Source: Ascochyta rabiei (Eukaryota > Ascomycota > Dothideomycetes > Pleosporales > Didymellaceae). Taken from it: a stretch of 64,000 nucleotides of DNA. The stretch lies in NCBI RefSeq assembly GCF_004011695.2, contig NC_082408.1, positions 419,501 through 483,500 on the forward strand, written 5' to 3'. The notes beneath the pieces were generated by a model. It searched no databases. It saw nothing but the letters and a program-made list of their open reading frames with translations, and was not told the origin of the DNA. The position numbers and the translations under genes are program-made. This document shows positions 53,396 to 64,000 of this stretch, in pieces. Positions within the stretch are counted from its first letter, which is position 1. Every line of letters begins with the position of its first letter.

Positions 53396-54115
53396 ATGAC
53401 ATCCCAAGTCGATGTGAAAACCTACACACTGTCGCCTACCGCACTGGTCCCAAACTCGCCGCACGTCCTGATCCACTCACTACCCAGCGCTGCTCTCGCA
53501 AGCCGTCAGAGCGCAAGACCTGTCGCCCACCAAGATCCTTGACCTCTCCGCCTCCAACGACCAGCAAGCGCAGTGGATCGCCTGCTACAGACGCGATCAA
53601 AACGCACACCACCACTCGACAACCCAAGAATGCATAGCCGCACTCAGGCAGACGCGCAAAGATCCTCTTCCGTGTCGCGGACTCCACAGAAGACAAGGCG
53701 GCGGGATCTCGGTCTCGGCGCACGGGGTCAAGACGCTCATGGAGCGGGTAGGGGGGCTGGCGGCGTCTTGCTCGATGCAGAGGTCGGCGACGTGTTTATT
53801 GTGCCTGTGGGCGTCGCGCATGAGACGCACGAGCCCAGTCTGCTGACGGAAGGGATCTAGTTTCTTCAGCCACCGGACAAGGGGGATGGGCAGGGGACTC
53901 GGGCGTTCTTTGGGTCGATTCCCATGGAGGGCGAGTTCATGATGATGGGAGCGTATCTGAGGGGTAGGGAGTGGGATTTTGCGATCGGAGGAGAGCATGA
54001 GGGCCGGTTCCGTGATGTTTGGGATGTTGAGGTGCCTGAGCAAGATTTTGTTCTTGGGCCGAGTCTGGAGGGGTTGAGGGGAATGTGGGCGAGGGAAGAC
54101 ATGGCGAGGCTGTAG
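53396..54115 (+). pseudogene. decayed cupin-domain gene
   Basis: The region reads as one cupin-type protein only if several frames are combined. The frame opening at 53396 begins MTSQVDVKTYTLSPTALV, then is abandoned. A second frame (about 53517-53643) gives the KILDLSASND...AQWIACYRRDQ part and the first cupin histidines (HHH near 53601). A third (about 53644-53700) gives the ILFRVADSTEDK strand. The first frame returns (about 53735-53857) with GDVFIVPVGVAHETHEPS, the second cupin motif, then hits a TAG at 53858-53860. The same frame continues afterwards to 54115 (RAFFGSIPMEGEFMMMG onward). Three frame changes and a stop without good splice sites argue for a pseudogene. Intact relatives occur widely in ascomycetes as single-domain cupins of unknown function. 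Confidence 0.75.
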
Positions 54116-54251
54116 GTGTTGGTGAGAATTGTTAAGAGGTGTCTAGCAACTTTGTCGATGTATGGTATTTATCTTGTCATTTTCAGACTAGATTGTTGAT
54201 CATTTATTGACTTCTTCTAGCCTCAAAGGTACTCTCCACTCACGTCTGTCC

Positions 54252-55343
54252 TTACAAGGCACGCTTGACTCCCTGGGTCTCTCCAATCCTGAACACGTAC
54301 TTGACACCGCTCGCTTTCCCGTCCCTCAAATTCTCCAGCCCCTTCTGCACGCCCTCAAGTCCACCAGGAATCACCTCGTAAGGGTGCGGCTTGAAAAAAC
54401 CCTCAGCCAAACCCCTCGCAAAGTACCTGAACATGATGTACGCGTAGTCCTTGTCGTCCTTGTGGCTCGCACCGACATTCGTGGTCGTCAGCTTGACAGA
54501 CTCGGGAACTCCCTCGTACTTCTTGCCCGGAAGGACGACTGTCAAATGCCCCGTCGGCTCCAACACTTGCACAATGTTGGTGTAACTTCCATGCTCAGAC
54601 GTGGCGTCAAACGCGTACCACAACTTCTGGCCCTTCAGCGCATCCTTGATGCCTTGCACAACCGCCTCGTTGCCCTTGCGGTAATCAACTATGGTGTCGC
54701 CTTTGCTGCGATCAATCAGTCCTTCGACAAACTTCTCACCGCGCCCGGCAACTGCGATGATTGGGTGGATATTAGCCAGGTTCGCGAGCTTGATGGCGTA
54801 GGCGCCGACTGCCGCTGCGCCGCCGTACACGACGAGGGGCGTGGGCTCTGTTGCTGGAGTCCAGGGGTCGGGCAGGCCGAGGCGCTGGTGCATGCCCAGG
54901 GCTGCTGTCATAGCTGCGAGGGGGATTGTTGCAGCATCTGCGGTGTTGCATCAGTTGAAGTTCATGGGATAATGACATGGAAATACTGATTGCTCACCTT
55001 CAAAGCTCAGATCCCTCGGCAGGTGGAATGTGGTATGTTGCCAGCCTACCGCGTACTCGGCGAAGCTGCCGCCAGGCGTCATCATTTCGTGGAAACTCGC
55101 TACTCGATCGCCCTTCTTGAACTCCCACACATTGGAACCGACGCTGTGGACGATGCCGGCAATGTCGTCGCCGCTGTTTGCGTTGTAGTCGGGCACGAGT
55201 TCGGGCAACTTCCAGTCCTTGGGGTTGCTGCCGGAGACAACGACCTGAATGATGACCTGGTCAGGCTGGGGCTCGGGGATGGCGACATCCTGAACCGTGA
55301 CGTTGAGGCCTTTGGCGACAATTGCTTCTTTCATGTTCGGCAT
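54252..55343 (-). CDS. medium-chain dehydrogenase/trans-enoyl-reductase-like protein
   Basis: NAD(P)H-dependent oxidoreductase of the MDR (zinc-type alcohol dehydrogenase-like) superfamily. Two exons, 55343-54998 and 54937-54252, with a 60-nt intron, give 343 aa. The GroES-like N domain has GSNPKDWK, the DDIAGIVHSVG core and FKKGDRVASF. The Rossmann domain has VVYGGAAAVGAYAIKLA (nucleotide-binding loop) and the FDATSEHGSY segment. The zinc-ligand cysteines are absent, as in the fungal trans-enoyl reductases that partner polyketide synthases and in quinone-reductase-like MDRs. No PKS gene lies nearby, so it is probably a stand-alone reductase. It converges with the decayed cupin gene, 136 bp apart. 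Confidence 0.88.
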
Positions 55344-57268
55344 ATTCAAGTTGAACTGTGTTGTTCTCTGTTCCCTTGCTCTTGCAAATGTTGGCTTTCA
55401 ATGTTCCGGTGTCTGTCTCGGTCCAGGCGCTATATACCACTAGGGGAATTGCACATCTTTGCTGTCTAGACGTCACACTTTGTGTTGCTTGGTAATGACG
55501 AATGTGGGGTAGCTGTGGAGCCGCACGTTGACTGCCGATGCGATTTGAGTTGTCGACTCGATGGCTTCGTCCGTATCAGTGGCCGAGAATCGCCGAGCAG
55601 TACAGCTGGCTGGCCTTGAATAACTAGAAGCAACATGACGGTAAATACCTCCCAACAGCACCACAACCACAACCTTGAATCTCTCCAACATGAGTAGAGA
55701 ATATTCGCGAGGTTCTTTGTACAAGTTCAGTATATCTATGCAGATTTGTTGAAGCATTGCGTTAGTCTTTGAGGTTGCAACAAGACGATTTCCAGTCTTC
55801 CTACCATCTTAGCCCCACGAGAGCCAACGCCTTGTTGTCTTGATCGTCATCCATTTGGACTTACTGAAAGCTTAACCGAGCCGGCTGCTTAATATCTTGA
55901 ATGGAACTCGTTTGTGTGCAGCTTCAGATGGCGCCTTCTCGTTGCTGCCTTGTACGTGCTTGTCCGCTGCGCTGAGGATGTAGATGTGTGACAGTCAATC
56001 ATGGCCTGAACGACCGGCCAGACAAGAGTGTTCCTCATTTTTGATTCCGACATATTGCCTGGGTGTAGCCAGCCGAAAACAGTCTGTCGGAGCTTGAAAG
56101 GTTCTTTGTATCGTGACTCTGACAGGCGGTCGAGCTGCCTGCGAACGTCAGACGTTGCCTCAGTCACTTCGTTGTAGTAGCTTCGCATGTTCGCCAGATA
56201 TGGAGTCTGCAGCTGGGCTGCGCGCTACTGTTCGTTGATGGGGACATTTGCCGTTGTCAAGTTTCAACGCTAGCTCTTGCCGAGAGTACGAAGCAGTCGG
56301 CGTCAACCTAGGCAAGTCGAAGTAGCGGATTGCTTCGATCAGAGCTGCTGAGACGGGCGTCATGGGTGATGGTCGGACAGTTACCGTGCGAGTGAACAGA
56401 CGAAGGAAACCTGGCGATGGTTGTTGTGGAGCGGTGAGTGCAAGGTGGAAGGAGCAATTGCGGAGAGACGTGCTCTCAGGTTAGTAAGCGTGAGCAAGAC
56501 CACCAGCCTCAATACAACCCATCTAATCACCAACAGCAAAGCACCGGGGAAAACATTACCCAATCCAGCAAACAGCTCCGCAACATTCCGCTTCCATCTC
56601 CACTCCCATCCCGTCCCCACCTTGCATCCTGCACTCTTGCCTACAATCTAGGTATCCTTCGCGCTATCAACTCCGCACGCTCGCACCTCTTTACTCCGAG
56701 GCCCTTATCGCGGAGTCCCCGGGAGGCCCGGAGGTTGCATCTTAAAAGGTGCAGCGCTGTGCTTCCAGCTCGTTTCGACTCACCTCGACACAACACAGTT
56801 CGCGAATAACCAAACCCCTTCAATTCCCGCGGTCAAGAAAAAGGGAAGGTGCGAAGTCGGTTGTGGTATTGGGGGCTGGGTTGGGTTGGGTTCGGGTTGG
56901 ATGAACATGTAGGGCGTAGAGGGCGTGCTGTTGAGGAAGGGGGGTTATAAAGGTAGGTGGGTGGTTGCTTGGAAGTGGAGAGTGTGTCGGGTGTGGACGC
57001 GGTGAGGGTTCACTTGTTCACCATCTTCTTCATGTCTTCATTTCTTCCGTCCTCATCGTCTGCGTTCTTCAGGCGCGAGATTTCAAGCTTTTGCACTTCG
57101 GGCTGCGCTTCTGGCTTTTTTCGCGGTCGTGTTGCGGATCGCGGTCAAACGTGGAGTGGAAAATCAAATCAGGGGAATCAAAGGTTGAAGTAGGGAGATG
57201 CATTCATGAGCGCTAACTAGACAGGATCAGAACGATAGACTTAACGCCCCTCTCCAACTCAAACACAG
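55344..57268. other. 1.9-kb intergenic, no firm gene
   Basis: The left end holds the promoter of the MDR gene. Two minus-strand frames (about 56160-56363 and 55889-56188) look somewhat protein-like but could not be joined by sound splice sites. No repeats of note. Confidence 0.45.
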
Positions 57269-58884
57269 CTAAGTGGAGTTGGAGTTGTCTGCGCACGTCC
57301 AGGCAGCGGTGCCGCCGTCCTTGTTGTAGCTGTCGATGATACCGACAATGGATCCGTACGTGCCGCCGATGAGGAGGAAGGTACCGGACACAATGACGAA
57401 AACGGACCACGCGACCATCGCCTTCCAGCGCCAGTTGCGGTCGCTGCGGCTCCAGTTGTCGTACAGCCACATGCAGCCCATGGGCTGGAAGCACATCAGA
57501 GTACCGAGCAGCGCACCGATCAGAGACACGAGGCCGCCAAAGACGGGGATCGCGGAGGCGATGATGTACGCAGTGATGGAGACGGCGGCAGTGAGTCCGA
57601 ACCAAGTAATCCAGTGCCTGGCGGTGTTGTGGTTGAGATGTTGGGTGCCACGGAGCATGCGGATGAAAAAGTACTTTGCGGTGATCTGGTCGTTTGTCAG
57701 CATGTGCTTGTCCGGGGCAAACAGGGGGGGAAGGACTTACGTGAGTGACCAAGACCACCGACGCGAGAAGACCGGGAAGCGCCAAACCGTAGCACACCTT
57801 CTTCATCAATACACCCGCAGATCCGAGCGCGGGCGATGCAACATAGGAGCCGCAGTAGTAGTACACAACCACGCCAATCGCGACGTACAGAGCTGTCATG
57901 ACAAACTGGCAGAGGGAGAGGGCCTTGAAGTACTCCTTATGGTCCTTCATCTCAGAGACAATGTTGAAGTATGCCGGCGTACCGGCATAGGCAAACACCA
58001 ACGAAGAGAGGGCTGCTGCGGCCTCAGCGAAAGTGGGCGACTTGAACAGCTCAAAGTCAGACTCCCAGGGACCAAACTGGGGGGCCGCAGAGGGACGATC
58101 CTGGACGCTCACGGAAACGGTAAGGGTAATGACTGTCGCGTGTTAGTGTCGATGTCGCAGGGTTTGTTGTCCGGTCGCACGTACTTGCTGAGAGGATACC
58201 AGCCAGACCAACCCAGGCAATCCAAGAGATTTTGCTCAGCGTCTGGATAGAAGCCATACCGAAGCCGGCGATACAGGCAACGGCCACGAAGATGGCCGTG
58301 CAAGCACCATGCTCAGAAAGTGAGTTGAGGGCGATGGAGATACCCAGCATACCGGACCCCGCAACGCACGTCCAGACTGTTTGGCGTCAGCTCATTTTCC
58401 ATGGGGGGGTTTTCATAAGGTAATGACCCACATAACGCGAACCCGAGACCCAGAATCTCACGGCCACTGCGGCCAAAGATCTTCCACCCCACATCTTCGA
58501 TGCCGTAAACTTCGGGGTGATTGACCTTGAACACGCCAACCATGTAGCCAGACCACAGGGTGATGAATCCAATGGCAAGCAGAGAAATGACGCCCGGGAT
58601 GAGTCCGAGTGTGTCGAAGGCTGCGGGAATGGATAGCACACCAAGACCGATCTGGGTCTTCATCATCAAGATCGAGGAGCCTATCCAGCTGACCTGCCAT
58701 AGCATCAGTATTGGGGGCAGGGAACGCCTGGGGTCTGGAGACGTACGTTGCGGTAGTTGGGGCCTCCCTCAACCACCTCACCAAAGACGGCATCAGTCTG
58801 ACCCTGGATGTTGGTCGAGTCGTCGGGCTTGAGCTCAGAGCCGTGCTCGATGTCGTCGCCCTTGGTGTCGTTGAAGAAACCCAT
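57269..58884 (-). CDS. amino-acid transporter (AAAP family)
   Basis: Polytopic permease of the amino acid/auxin permease family, moving amino acids across the plasma or vacuolar membrane. Five exons, 58884-58747, 58693-58432, 58376-58185, 58132-57741 and 57685-57269, with 52-55-nt introns, give 466 aa in a continuous frame. A hydrophilic N-terminus (about 45 residues) precedes 10-11 hydrophobic helices. The first helix has the family-type QIGLGVLSIPAAF motif, and later segments include VFAYAGTPAYFNIVSEM and GLALPGLLASVVLVTH. The first exon ends in GPNYRN, continuing with VSWIGSSILMMK after the intron. Substrate range cannot be read. Each splice boundary follows the GT/AG rule, and the phases fit. 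Confidence 0.9.
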
Positions 58885-59931
58885 GTTGCTGTTGGTCCAA
58901 GAAAAAGCTGGGGAAGTTCAGGGTGCTCGAGGATGTCGACCAGAAGAGAAGACTTGAACGCGCTTTAAGCAGAATTCGTCGGTCCGACCGACATCGGCTG
59001 GCACAGACCAAACGACGATGGGGAGGTCCATGAACATTACCCCAGAGACGTGGGTCTGGTTTGGTGGTTTGGTCCCCAGTAGTCCAATGAGCCTGGAGCC
59101 GCACTGAACCGATTCTGCTTGGTTTGGAGCCGCATCGAGCCGCAAATTTTAGAGGCAGGTTTCACGAGGTTTTGCCGAACTAGGCCGCATGAGGACAATC
59201 GCCTCCACGATTTACATCGATAGCCTCACCAGTCCGCGGACAGCGTGCTGGAGAAGTTCGAGAGCGTGTTTCGATGTTGAGCTGAGAGGCGTGGCGTTCC
59301 GAAAATTCAGGAGTCGTGTGTTCACTACATCAGCGCGTAAAGATAAGCCAAGACAGCCAAAGCTAAACAATTTAAACATATCTTTAAACGCTTATCTTTT
59401 GTGGATTTCGCTTGTGGGACGGGTACCCATATGCGGACAATCTGAGAGAGTTAAACAATAGGAACGTGTCACTGCTTTACGCATCGCGAAAATGTCCTGA
59501 AAACGTTGCTGAAGTGATGCAAATAGTACATATTGTTGCTTAGATACGATGGTGTGGTATACAAGTACGCCAAAATGCGCATGGTTGAAATTGCGACTCG
59601 TGGTGCGTCTAGTGTTGCTGCGAGGTGGTATCAAAAACTGACGAAAGACGCACACTATGTCGAAACGGCGCTCAAAGCGCGTACATGTTCGTGTGATGGT
59701 GCAGTATACTGCGATGCCGTAATTTATTACATGGTATATGGCGCTGGAAAGCAGAATCCCAAACATGGGGATGAACGTCCAAGCTTACATGGATGCTTGA
59801 CACGAGTCATCAGTGGTAAGGATGGCAGGGGTATTCGAGAAGCGTGACCAGACCCGGGCTCACGGTCGAGCCCTGGGGAATGCTGCTGGCCTGAAGGTGT
59901 GCATGACACCATGGGAAACGCGGACGGAGCC
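58885..59931. other. 1-kb intergenic, no gene seen
   Basis: This stretch holds the promoter of the amino-acid transporter and the 3' flank of the next minus-strand gene. The part around 59330-59720 is more AT-rich than the flanks. Short open frames lack domains. Confidence 0.5.
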
Positions 59932-62900
59932 TCAGTGGGTACTCATTGGAACATTCGGCTCCACGTAGTACCGTGACCCGATGCTCTTACGGATTTTGTC
60001 TCTTCTCTTCTCCGCTGTACGCTCCTTAAGACGGTCCTTGATACCGCTCACTCCAATATACTGGACTTGGTAGCCTTTGAGGCCAGGTATGCTTTTGCCT
60101 TTGCGCCAAGACTGGCGTCTCGGGGCCTGCTCGAAGGAGGCAGAGGAGCGGAGACTCGACCTCGACCCGCTTTTACGGACTCCACTACTCTGGGGCCGAA
60201 GCGGCTGTGTAGGGGATGATGTATGTTGTGACGTTTTTGGGCTGGAAAGGAAGTGAGGTGGCAGGGCAATGTGGTGGCGCCTTCGGTTAGTGCCGTGCCT
60301 TTGGACGCCAAGTGAGTTGCCGATCAGGAAACCTCCCGAGCCTTGGAACCCGCTTGTCAGCCTCTTGCGCAGCGTGTTATTCCTCCTTGGGTACGACTCG
60401 GGCTCCGGATCTTCGACGTCGCTTGTATCCCCCCCAGACGGCAGAACGTTGTCTTCGTCGTCTGAGTCGCTGTCCTCGAAGCCGTCCCAGAATCCGCGTG
60501 GCCTCCAGAATGGATGGAGAGTGCCATCCTCTTCGTTCACCGAAGGGACGTCTGGGTTGCGGTGAGAGGATTGGGACTGGGAATGCGAGTCACTGTAGTA
60601 ACGACCGCGGTTGCTTGATGCTCGAGCCAAGAAGGGCGAAATGAAGTTGTCCGAGTAGCGGCGCGCACGCTGGACTAGGGAGAGACGGCGCTGTGGGTGC
60701 GCGTCTGAATGTTTGGGTGGGCCAGGCGGCCCGACTTCGAGTGGGCGCTCGAGCTCCTCTGCAGGGGTCGGGGGTATGAACATGATCTTGGGAGGCTCGG
60801 GAGCAGAGCGGGGATTCTCCAATGGCGAGTCGACACCATTAGGCTGAGGTAGGTCAATCTGCATGGGGGGCGTAGATGGCTCGAGTGTAAGTGTCGGCTG
60901 GACTGCAACCTCAGGCGACTGGTGACTCTCTTCAATAGCATCCACGAATGGTGGCGTAGGGGTCCGCAGCAGTTCTTGACGCAGTTCGACATCGTCCTGG
61001 GGGTCGAAGTAGGCTCCGTCGGTCAGTTGCTTAGGCTCAGGCATCATCGAGTTCACACGAGAAGGCTGTTGTACTACGAGCAGCGAATCGTTGTTGTGAG
61101 GATAGATGCTTACTGCAGTGGCTTCGCTGACCTCAATGGGTGTGTCGGAGAACTGCGAGAACGGTGTCGATTGTGAGTAGAGGTGTCGGGCGTTTGCGTG
61201 CTCCTCTGTCCTTCCGGTCGACCTATCGAAGCTGATGCGACGATGCTCTTCGGGCGTTTTTCTTTGCCAATCGTAGCTGCGACGGGAAAAGTCTTCCGGC
61301 GACGTTCGGTCGAAGCTGTGGCGGACGCTTGAGTCTTGGAAAGGCGAGGTACGATCCTGACTCTGAGCGCTGCGTCGCCGCTCTTCTGACTTTCCACGTG
61401 ACCGTGAGCCTCCGCGCCCGATGGGTGACAATCGGCTAGGTGGTGACGATTGATTAGGCGACGACAACTGGTTAGGCGATGGCGCAGACTGTTGGGGTAC
61501 AGGCGACATCTGATCCATCGTCGGTGTGGGCATGACTTCGTCTTCAGCTTCACGTTCCGCAACAAGCAGTCGCACCCGGTCAAGAAGGGCAGGCGGGGGA
61601 GCCTTGTCCTCGGTGTCATTGTCGTACACACTAAGCCTGCGCTGCGCAGTTTCAAGGACGTGGTCCATGGGATTGCGAGGTAACGGCTTGTTGAGGTCTC
61701 CGGGACGACTGGTGTCTGACACGACTCGTCGATGACCCTTGTCCACCAGCGCAGGCGATGTGTATGGAAGCCGCGGTGACATTGCAGGGGAACGAACGGC
61801 GTACTCGGCCGCCCGTTGCGGACTCTGAGGAGACACTCGCACGAAACCACTCGACCTGGCAGGCATGGTCGCATGGCTTGCGGGTTCTGGCGCTGAGGAT
61901 ATGCGCATGTGAGAGTTCCTGTCCGGCCGTGCCTGCAAGTTCGATCTGCTGAGGATATCAGCTGCAGGCTGCAGAACGTTGCGGACGGACTCCTGGTGGG
62001 CAAGTGTGTATGCAGAGCTGTCAATGGTCCGGCTGCTGCGCACTGAGAAAGGCGAAGCATTACGCGCAGTGCCCACCGAGCCCAGGGTTCCCAGCGTCTC
62101 TGAGTCGGTGCTAAAGCGTTTGCTCCTTTCTGCAAGAGTGGCCTTTTTGTGCACCAGTTTGTGCAAGGGCACGTCGTCGAACAGCGTTGAATTACGGTTC
62201 GAGTGAGACGTTGGCGCTCGACCCAGAGGAGAGCCCGAGTCGTTTCTCAGAGCCATGTTCCTACCGGAATGGCGAAGGGTGCGTTGTCGTTGCGGGGGTG
62301 TTGTGATGACCACGGCCGCTATCACCGTCGAAGCCACCGAAGCCGTGGACATGCGCTTGTGTTTGTTGTCGTGATGGTGTTCCTCGGGCGTGCGATGCCC
62401 CTCAGCAGGCCAGCCGATGGATTGCGCAGAGGTTTCGATGGAAGGGCTGCACGGACTGCTGCTGCTGCTGGCCTCGACGCGTTCGCGCAGGCCAGAGCTG
62501 CGACACGACCTTGTGCTTGTGGTTGGCGAGGCTGCGCCTGCCATTGTGTCGATAGGTTCCGGAGGATGTTGTGGTGACGAATCGGGTTTGCGTTTCCTGC
62601 GAACGGTTACATTTCGCATCCGTTCTGTGTTCCAGTCTCCATCTGGCAGTTGTCCTACGGCAGGGAGCGCCCTGTCCTCTCCAGCGCCTGCCATGGTATC
62701 AGCGTCATAGAGGCCGGGCTGTTCGATGCCAGGGCTTGAGTAAAACTGGCGTGGCCTCTCAACTGGCGTGACGTCGTCGTCGTCGTCGTCGTCGTCGTTC
62801 TGCTCAAAGGCCAGGCCCAGTCCTCGGTCTTCGTCGACAGTGCCCAGCCGGTCCACGAGCGGGGTGGCTGAGCGGCTGATGCTGGGCTCAGAAGACAAGT

Positions 62901-63441
62901 CCTCGCGCGCGGTTGTAAAGGACTCGGCCCTCGACGAGGGGTAGGGAAACAGGGGCGGGCGGTCGACGGCCAGGTGGTTGTTAGAGCGGGCGGTGCTGCT
63001 GGAGCGGGCGGTGCGCGGTGGGCTGGGGTCGGGCGTGGGCGGACTGCGCGCAGTGACGGGGGTGCTCAGCGCCGACTTTTGGGAGGCCATGGAGCCTACG
63101 AAGCTGCCGCGGTCCGGCAGAGGGTCGCGCGACGTGGCCGTGTAGTCTTGGCGCGAGATGGTGGGCGGCGTGGGCGGCAGGCTGTTGTCTGCAGCGCCCA
63201 GGATGCGCGGCGATGCAAGAGGCGTCGACTGCTGGCTGCTCACGGGCGAGTCGGTGTCATTGTCCGAGGGCGAGTCGGTCTGCGGGAGCTGGAGCGGAGC
63301 GGCGGCGGGGAGATATTGGCGATAGCTGTCGCTGCGGCGCGAGAGGTGCTTGCGCGCGGGCGGCGGCGGGGAGCGGGTGAAGGAGTCTTCGAGCAGGGCG
63401 TACGGGTCGGGCTGGCGAGTCGACATGGCCACGGGCTGCAT
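59932..63441 (-). CDS. large disordered protein of unknown function
   Basis: Single-exon frame of 1169 aa (ATG at 63441; the second ATG at 63426 has a better start context). Almost the whole chain is low-complexity, rich in Ser, Pro, Arg and Thr, with many SP/TP dipeptides and RRxS patterns that could be kinase sites. A run of nine aspartates (encoded by the GTC/GAC repeat near 62771-62800) marks the N-terminal third. The only segments with more regular composition are one near TLHPFWRPRGFWDGFEDSDSD (about residues 965-985) and the basic C-terminus (GLKGYQVQYIGVSGIKDRL onward). I do not recognise the protein. It may be a regulatory or scaffold protein of the cell cortex, but that is a guess. 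Confidence 0.72.
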   Translation of the reverse strand: MQPVAMSTRQPDPYALLEDSFTRSPPPPARKHLSRRSDSYRQYLPAAAPLQLPQTDSPSDNDTDSPVSSQQSTPLASPRILGAADNSLPPTPPTISRQDYTATSRDPLPDRGSFVGSMASQKSALSTPVTARSPPTPDPSPPRTARSSSTARSNNHLAVDRPPLFPYPSSRAESFTTAREDLSSEPSISRSATPLVDRLGTVDEDRGLGLAFEQNDDDDDDDDVTPVERPRQFYSSPGIEQPGLYDADTMAGAGEDRALPAVGQLPDGDWNTERMRNVTVRRKRKPDSSPQHPPEPIDTMAGAASPTTSTRSCRSSGLRERVEASSSSSPCSPSIETSAQSIGWPAEGHRTPEEHHHDNKHKRMSTASVASTVIAAVVITTPPQRQRTLRHSGRNMALRNDSGSPLGRAPTSHSNRNSTLFDDVPLHKLVHKKATLAERSKRFSTDSETLGTLGSVGTARNASPFSVRSSRTIDSSAYTLAHQESVRNVLQPAADILSRSNLQARPDRNSHMRISSAPEPASHATMPARSSGFVRVSPQSPQRAAEYAVRSPAMSPRLPYTSPALVDKGHRRVVSDTSRPGDLNKPLPRNPMDHVLETAQRRLSVYDNDTEDKAPPPALLDRVRLLVAEREAEDEVMPTPTMDQMSPVPQQSAPSPNQLSSPNQSSPPSRLSPIGRGGSRSRGKSEERRRSAQSQDRTSPFQDSSVRHSFDRTSPEDFSRRSYDWQRKTPEEHRRISFDRSTGRTEEHANARHLYSQSTPFSQFSDTPIEVSEATAVSIYPHNNDSLLVVQQPSRVNSMMPEPKQLTDGAYFDPQDDVELRQELLRTPTPPFVDAIEESHQSPEVAVQPTLTLEPSTPPMQIDLPQPNGVDSPLENPRSAPEPPKIMFIPPTPAEELERPLEVGPPGPPKHSDAHPQRRLSLVQRARRYSDNFISPFLARASSNRGRYYSDSHSQSQSSHRNPDVPSVNEEDGTLHPFWRPRGFWDGFEDSDSDDEDNVLPSGGDTSDVEDPEPESYPRRNNTLRKRLTSGFQGSGGFLIGNSLGVQRHGTNRRRHHIALPPHFLSSPKTSQHTSSPTQPLRPQSSGVRKSGSRSSLRSSASFEQAPRRQSWRKGKSIPGLKGYQVQYIGVSGIKDRLKERTAEKRRDKIRKSIGSRYYVEPNVPMSTH

Positions 63442-63715
63442 CGAGGCAGTGGCAGACGGGCGGTGCGTCCAGCGCTACGAGGTGGCCATTTCCTGCTTCC
63501 TGCCAGCGTGGACAGACGAGGGCCGTGGGTTGCGCGACGCCGGCGTCGCTCTCGTGCAGTCGCAGCGGATTCGACGTCGGCCCGTGCAAGGCGAAGCGGG
63601 CAGCTGTAGCTGGTGACGCAGCCCTCGGGGGTTCGGCCGGTGGCAGCGCCAAGCCAGGCGTTCGCAGAGGCACGGCGAGGCACGGCGGACGGTCGCACGG
63701 CGGGGAGAGGGAGCT

Positions 63716-63800
63716 GGGAGCGCGTGTTTGGTGGAGCGCGTCTTGGTGGAGCGCGTCTTGGTGGAGCGCGTCTTGGTGGAGCGCGTCTTGGTGGAGGTGG
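63716..63800. repeat. 16-bp array, about 5 copies
   Basis: Repeats of GTGGAGCGCGTCTTGG. Opposite-strand frames across it are repeat peptides (LHQDALHQ type). Confidence 0.92.
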
Positions 63801-63861
63801 AGCACGTCTGGTGTCGCGCAGGTCTCTGCTATGCCGTGGCCGGGTGAGACGGTGGAGAGCA

Positions 63862-63891
63862 GGCAGGCAGGCGGCAGGCAGGCAGGCAGAG
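63862..63891. repeat. GGCA tetranucleotide array
   Basis: About seven GGCA units with one interruption. Confidence 0.85.
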
Positions 63892-64000
63892 GAGGCTGGG
63901 AAGCACTGCTGCACCTCTACCTAGGCGCAGATTGGCTTCGGCGCACATGGTGGCGCCGCGACCCAGCTCCCTCTTGCGCGCATGCATGGTCACCATGGTG

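Larger units (their letters stand above)
63442..64000. other. upstream region of the disordered-protein gene, repeats
   Basis: The last 560 bp include a 16-bp repeat array and a GCAG-type array (listed). No gene is seen before the window ends. Confidence 0.5.

Noticed and set aside
55889..56363. Two adjacent minus-strand frames that look protein-like (one ending near residues TPYLANMRSYYNE)
   Set aside because: No pair of donor and acceptor sites joins them in phase with an intron of normal length; kept only as a candidate for transcript checks.

Overview
This window is nuclear DNA from a filamentous ascomycete (Pezizomycotina; Dothideomycetes is likely but unproven). The genes are well spaced, with short introns of about 47-60 nt that carry GTAHGT-type donors and CTAAC/CTGAC branch sites. 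The gene set is typical of such fungi: Zn2Cys6 regulator, dipeptidyl-peptidase V, TRP/flavin-carrier-like membrane protein, DUF3405 protein, fungal F-box protein and small secreted proteins. Intergenic DNA is crowded with micro- and minisatellites. One tandem duplication shows C-to-T/G-to-A decay like repeat-induced point mutation (RIP).

Left part (1-16 kb): the 3' end of a mitochondrial RNB exoribonuclease (DSS1/CYT-4 type, +); a four-exon Zn2Cys6 regulator (+); 4 kb of repeat-rich DNA with no convincing gene; a FYVE-RING protein of Pib1 type (-); and a TRP-like polytopic membrane protein (-).

Middle (18-40 kb): secreted dipeptidyl-peptidase V (+); a small secreted cysteine-rich protein (+); a polytopic membrane protein (+); an aldo/keto reductase with a possible mitochondrial presequence (-); the cytosolic phenylalanyl-tRNA synthetase alpha subunit in six exons (-); a DUF3405 type II membrane protein (+); and the ribosome-rescue factor Dom34/Pelota (+). 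Several minisatellites and the RIP-like block at 39.5-40.2 kb follow.

Right part (40-64 kb): a beta-propeller-like protein ending in a CaaX box (-); an F-box protein (-); a single-pass receptor-like membrane protein with a 15-nt microexon (+); an alpha/beta hydrolase of the homoserine acetyltransferase-like family (-); an intron-containing tRNA-Ala(AGC); a secreted beta-helix protein (+); a decayed cupin gene (+); a medium-chain dehydrogenase/enoyl-reductase-like protein (-); an amino-acid transporter (-); and a long disordered protein (-).

The genes do not form one pathway or a recognisable biosynthetic cluster. Housekeeping translation and RNA functions (DSS1-like, FRS2, tRNA-Ala, DOM34) are interspersed with secretion, membrane and metabolic genes. 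The most accessory-looking stretch is about 47-55 kb. I found no intact transposase, reverse transcriptase, CRISPR array or viral gene. No clearly new multi-gene system was found. The most novel-looking signals are the position-dependent RIP-like block, a degenerate minisatellite family at two loci 14 kb apart, an in-frame intron that would switch off a RING finger, and a lipid-anchored propeller protein.
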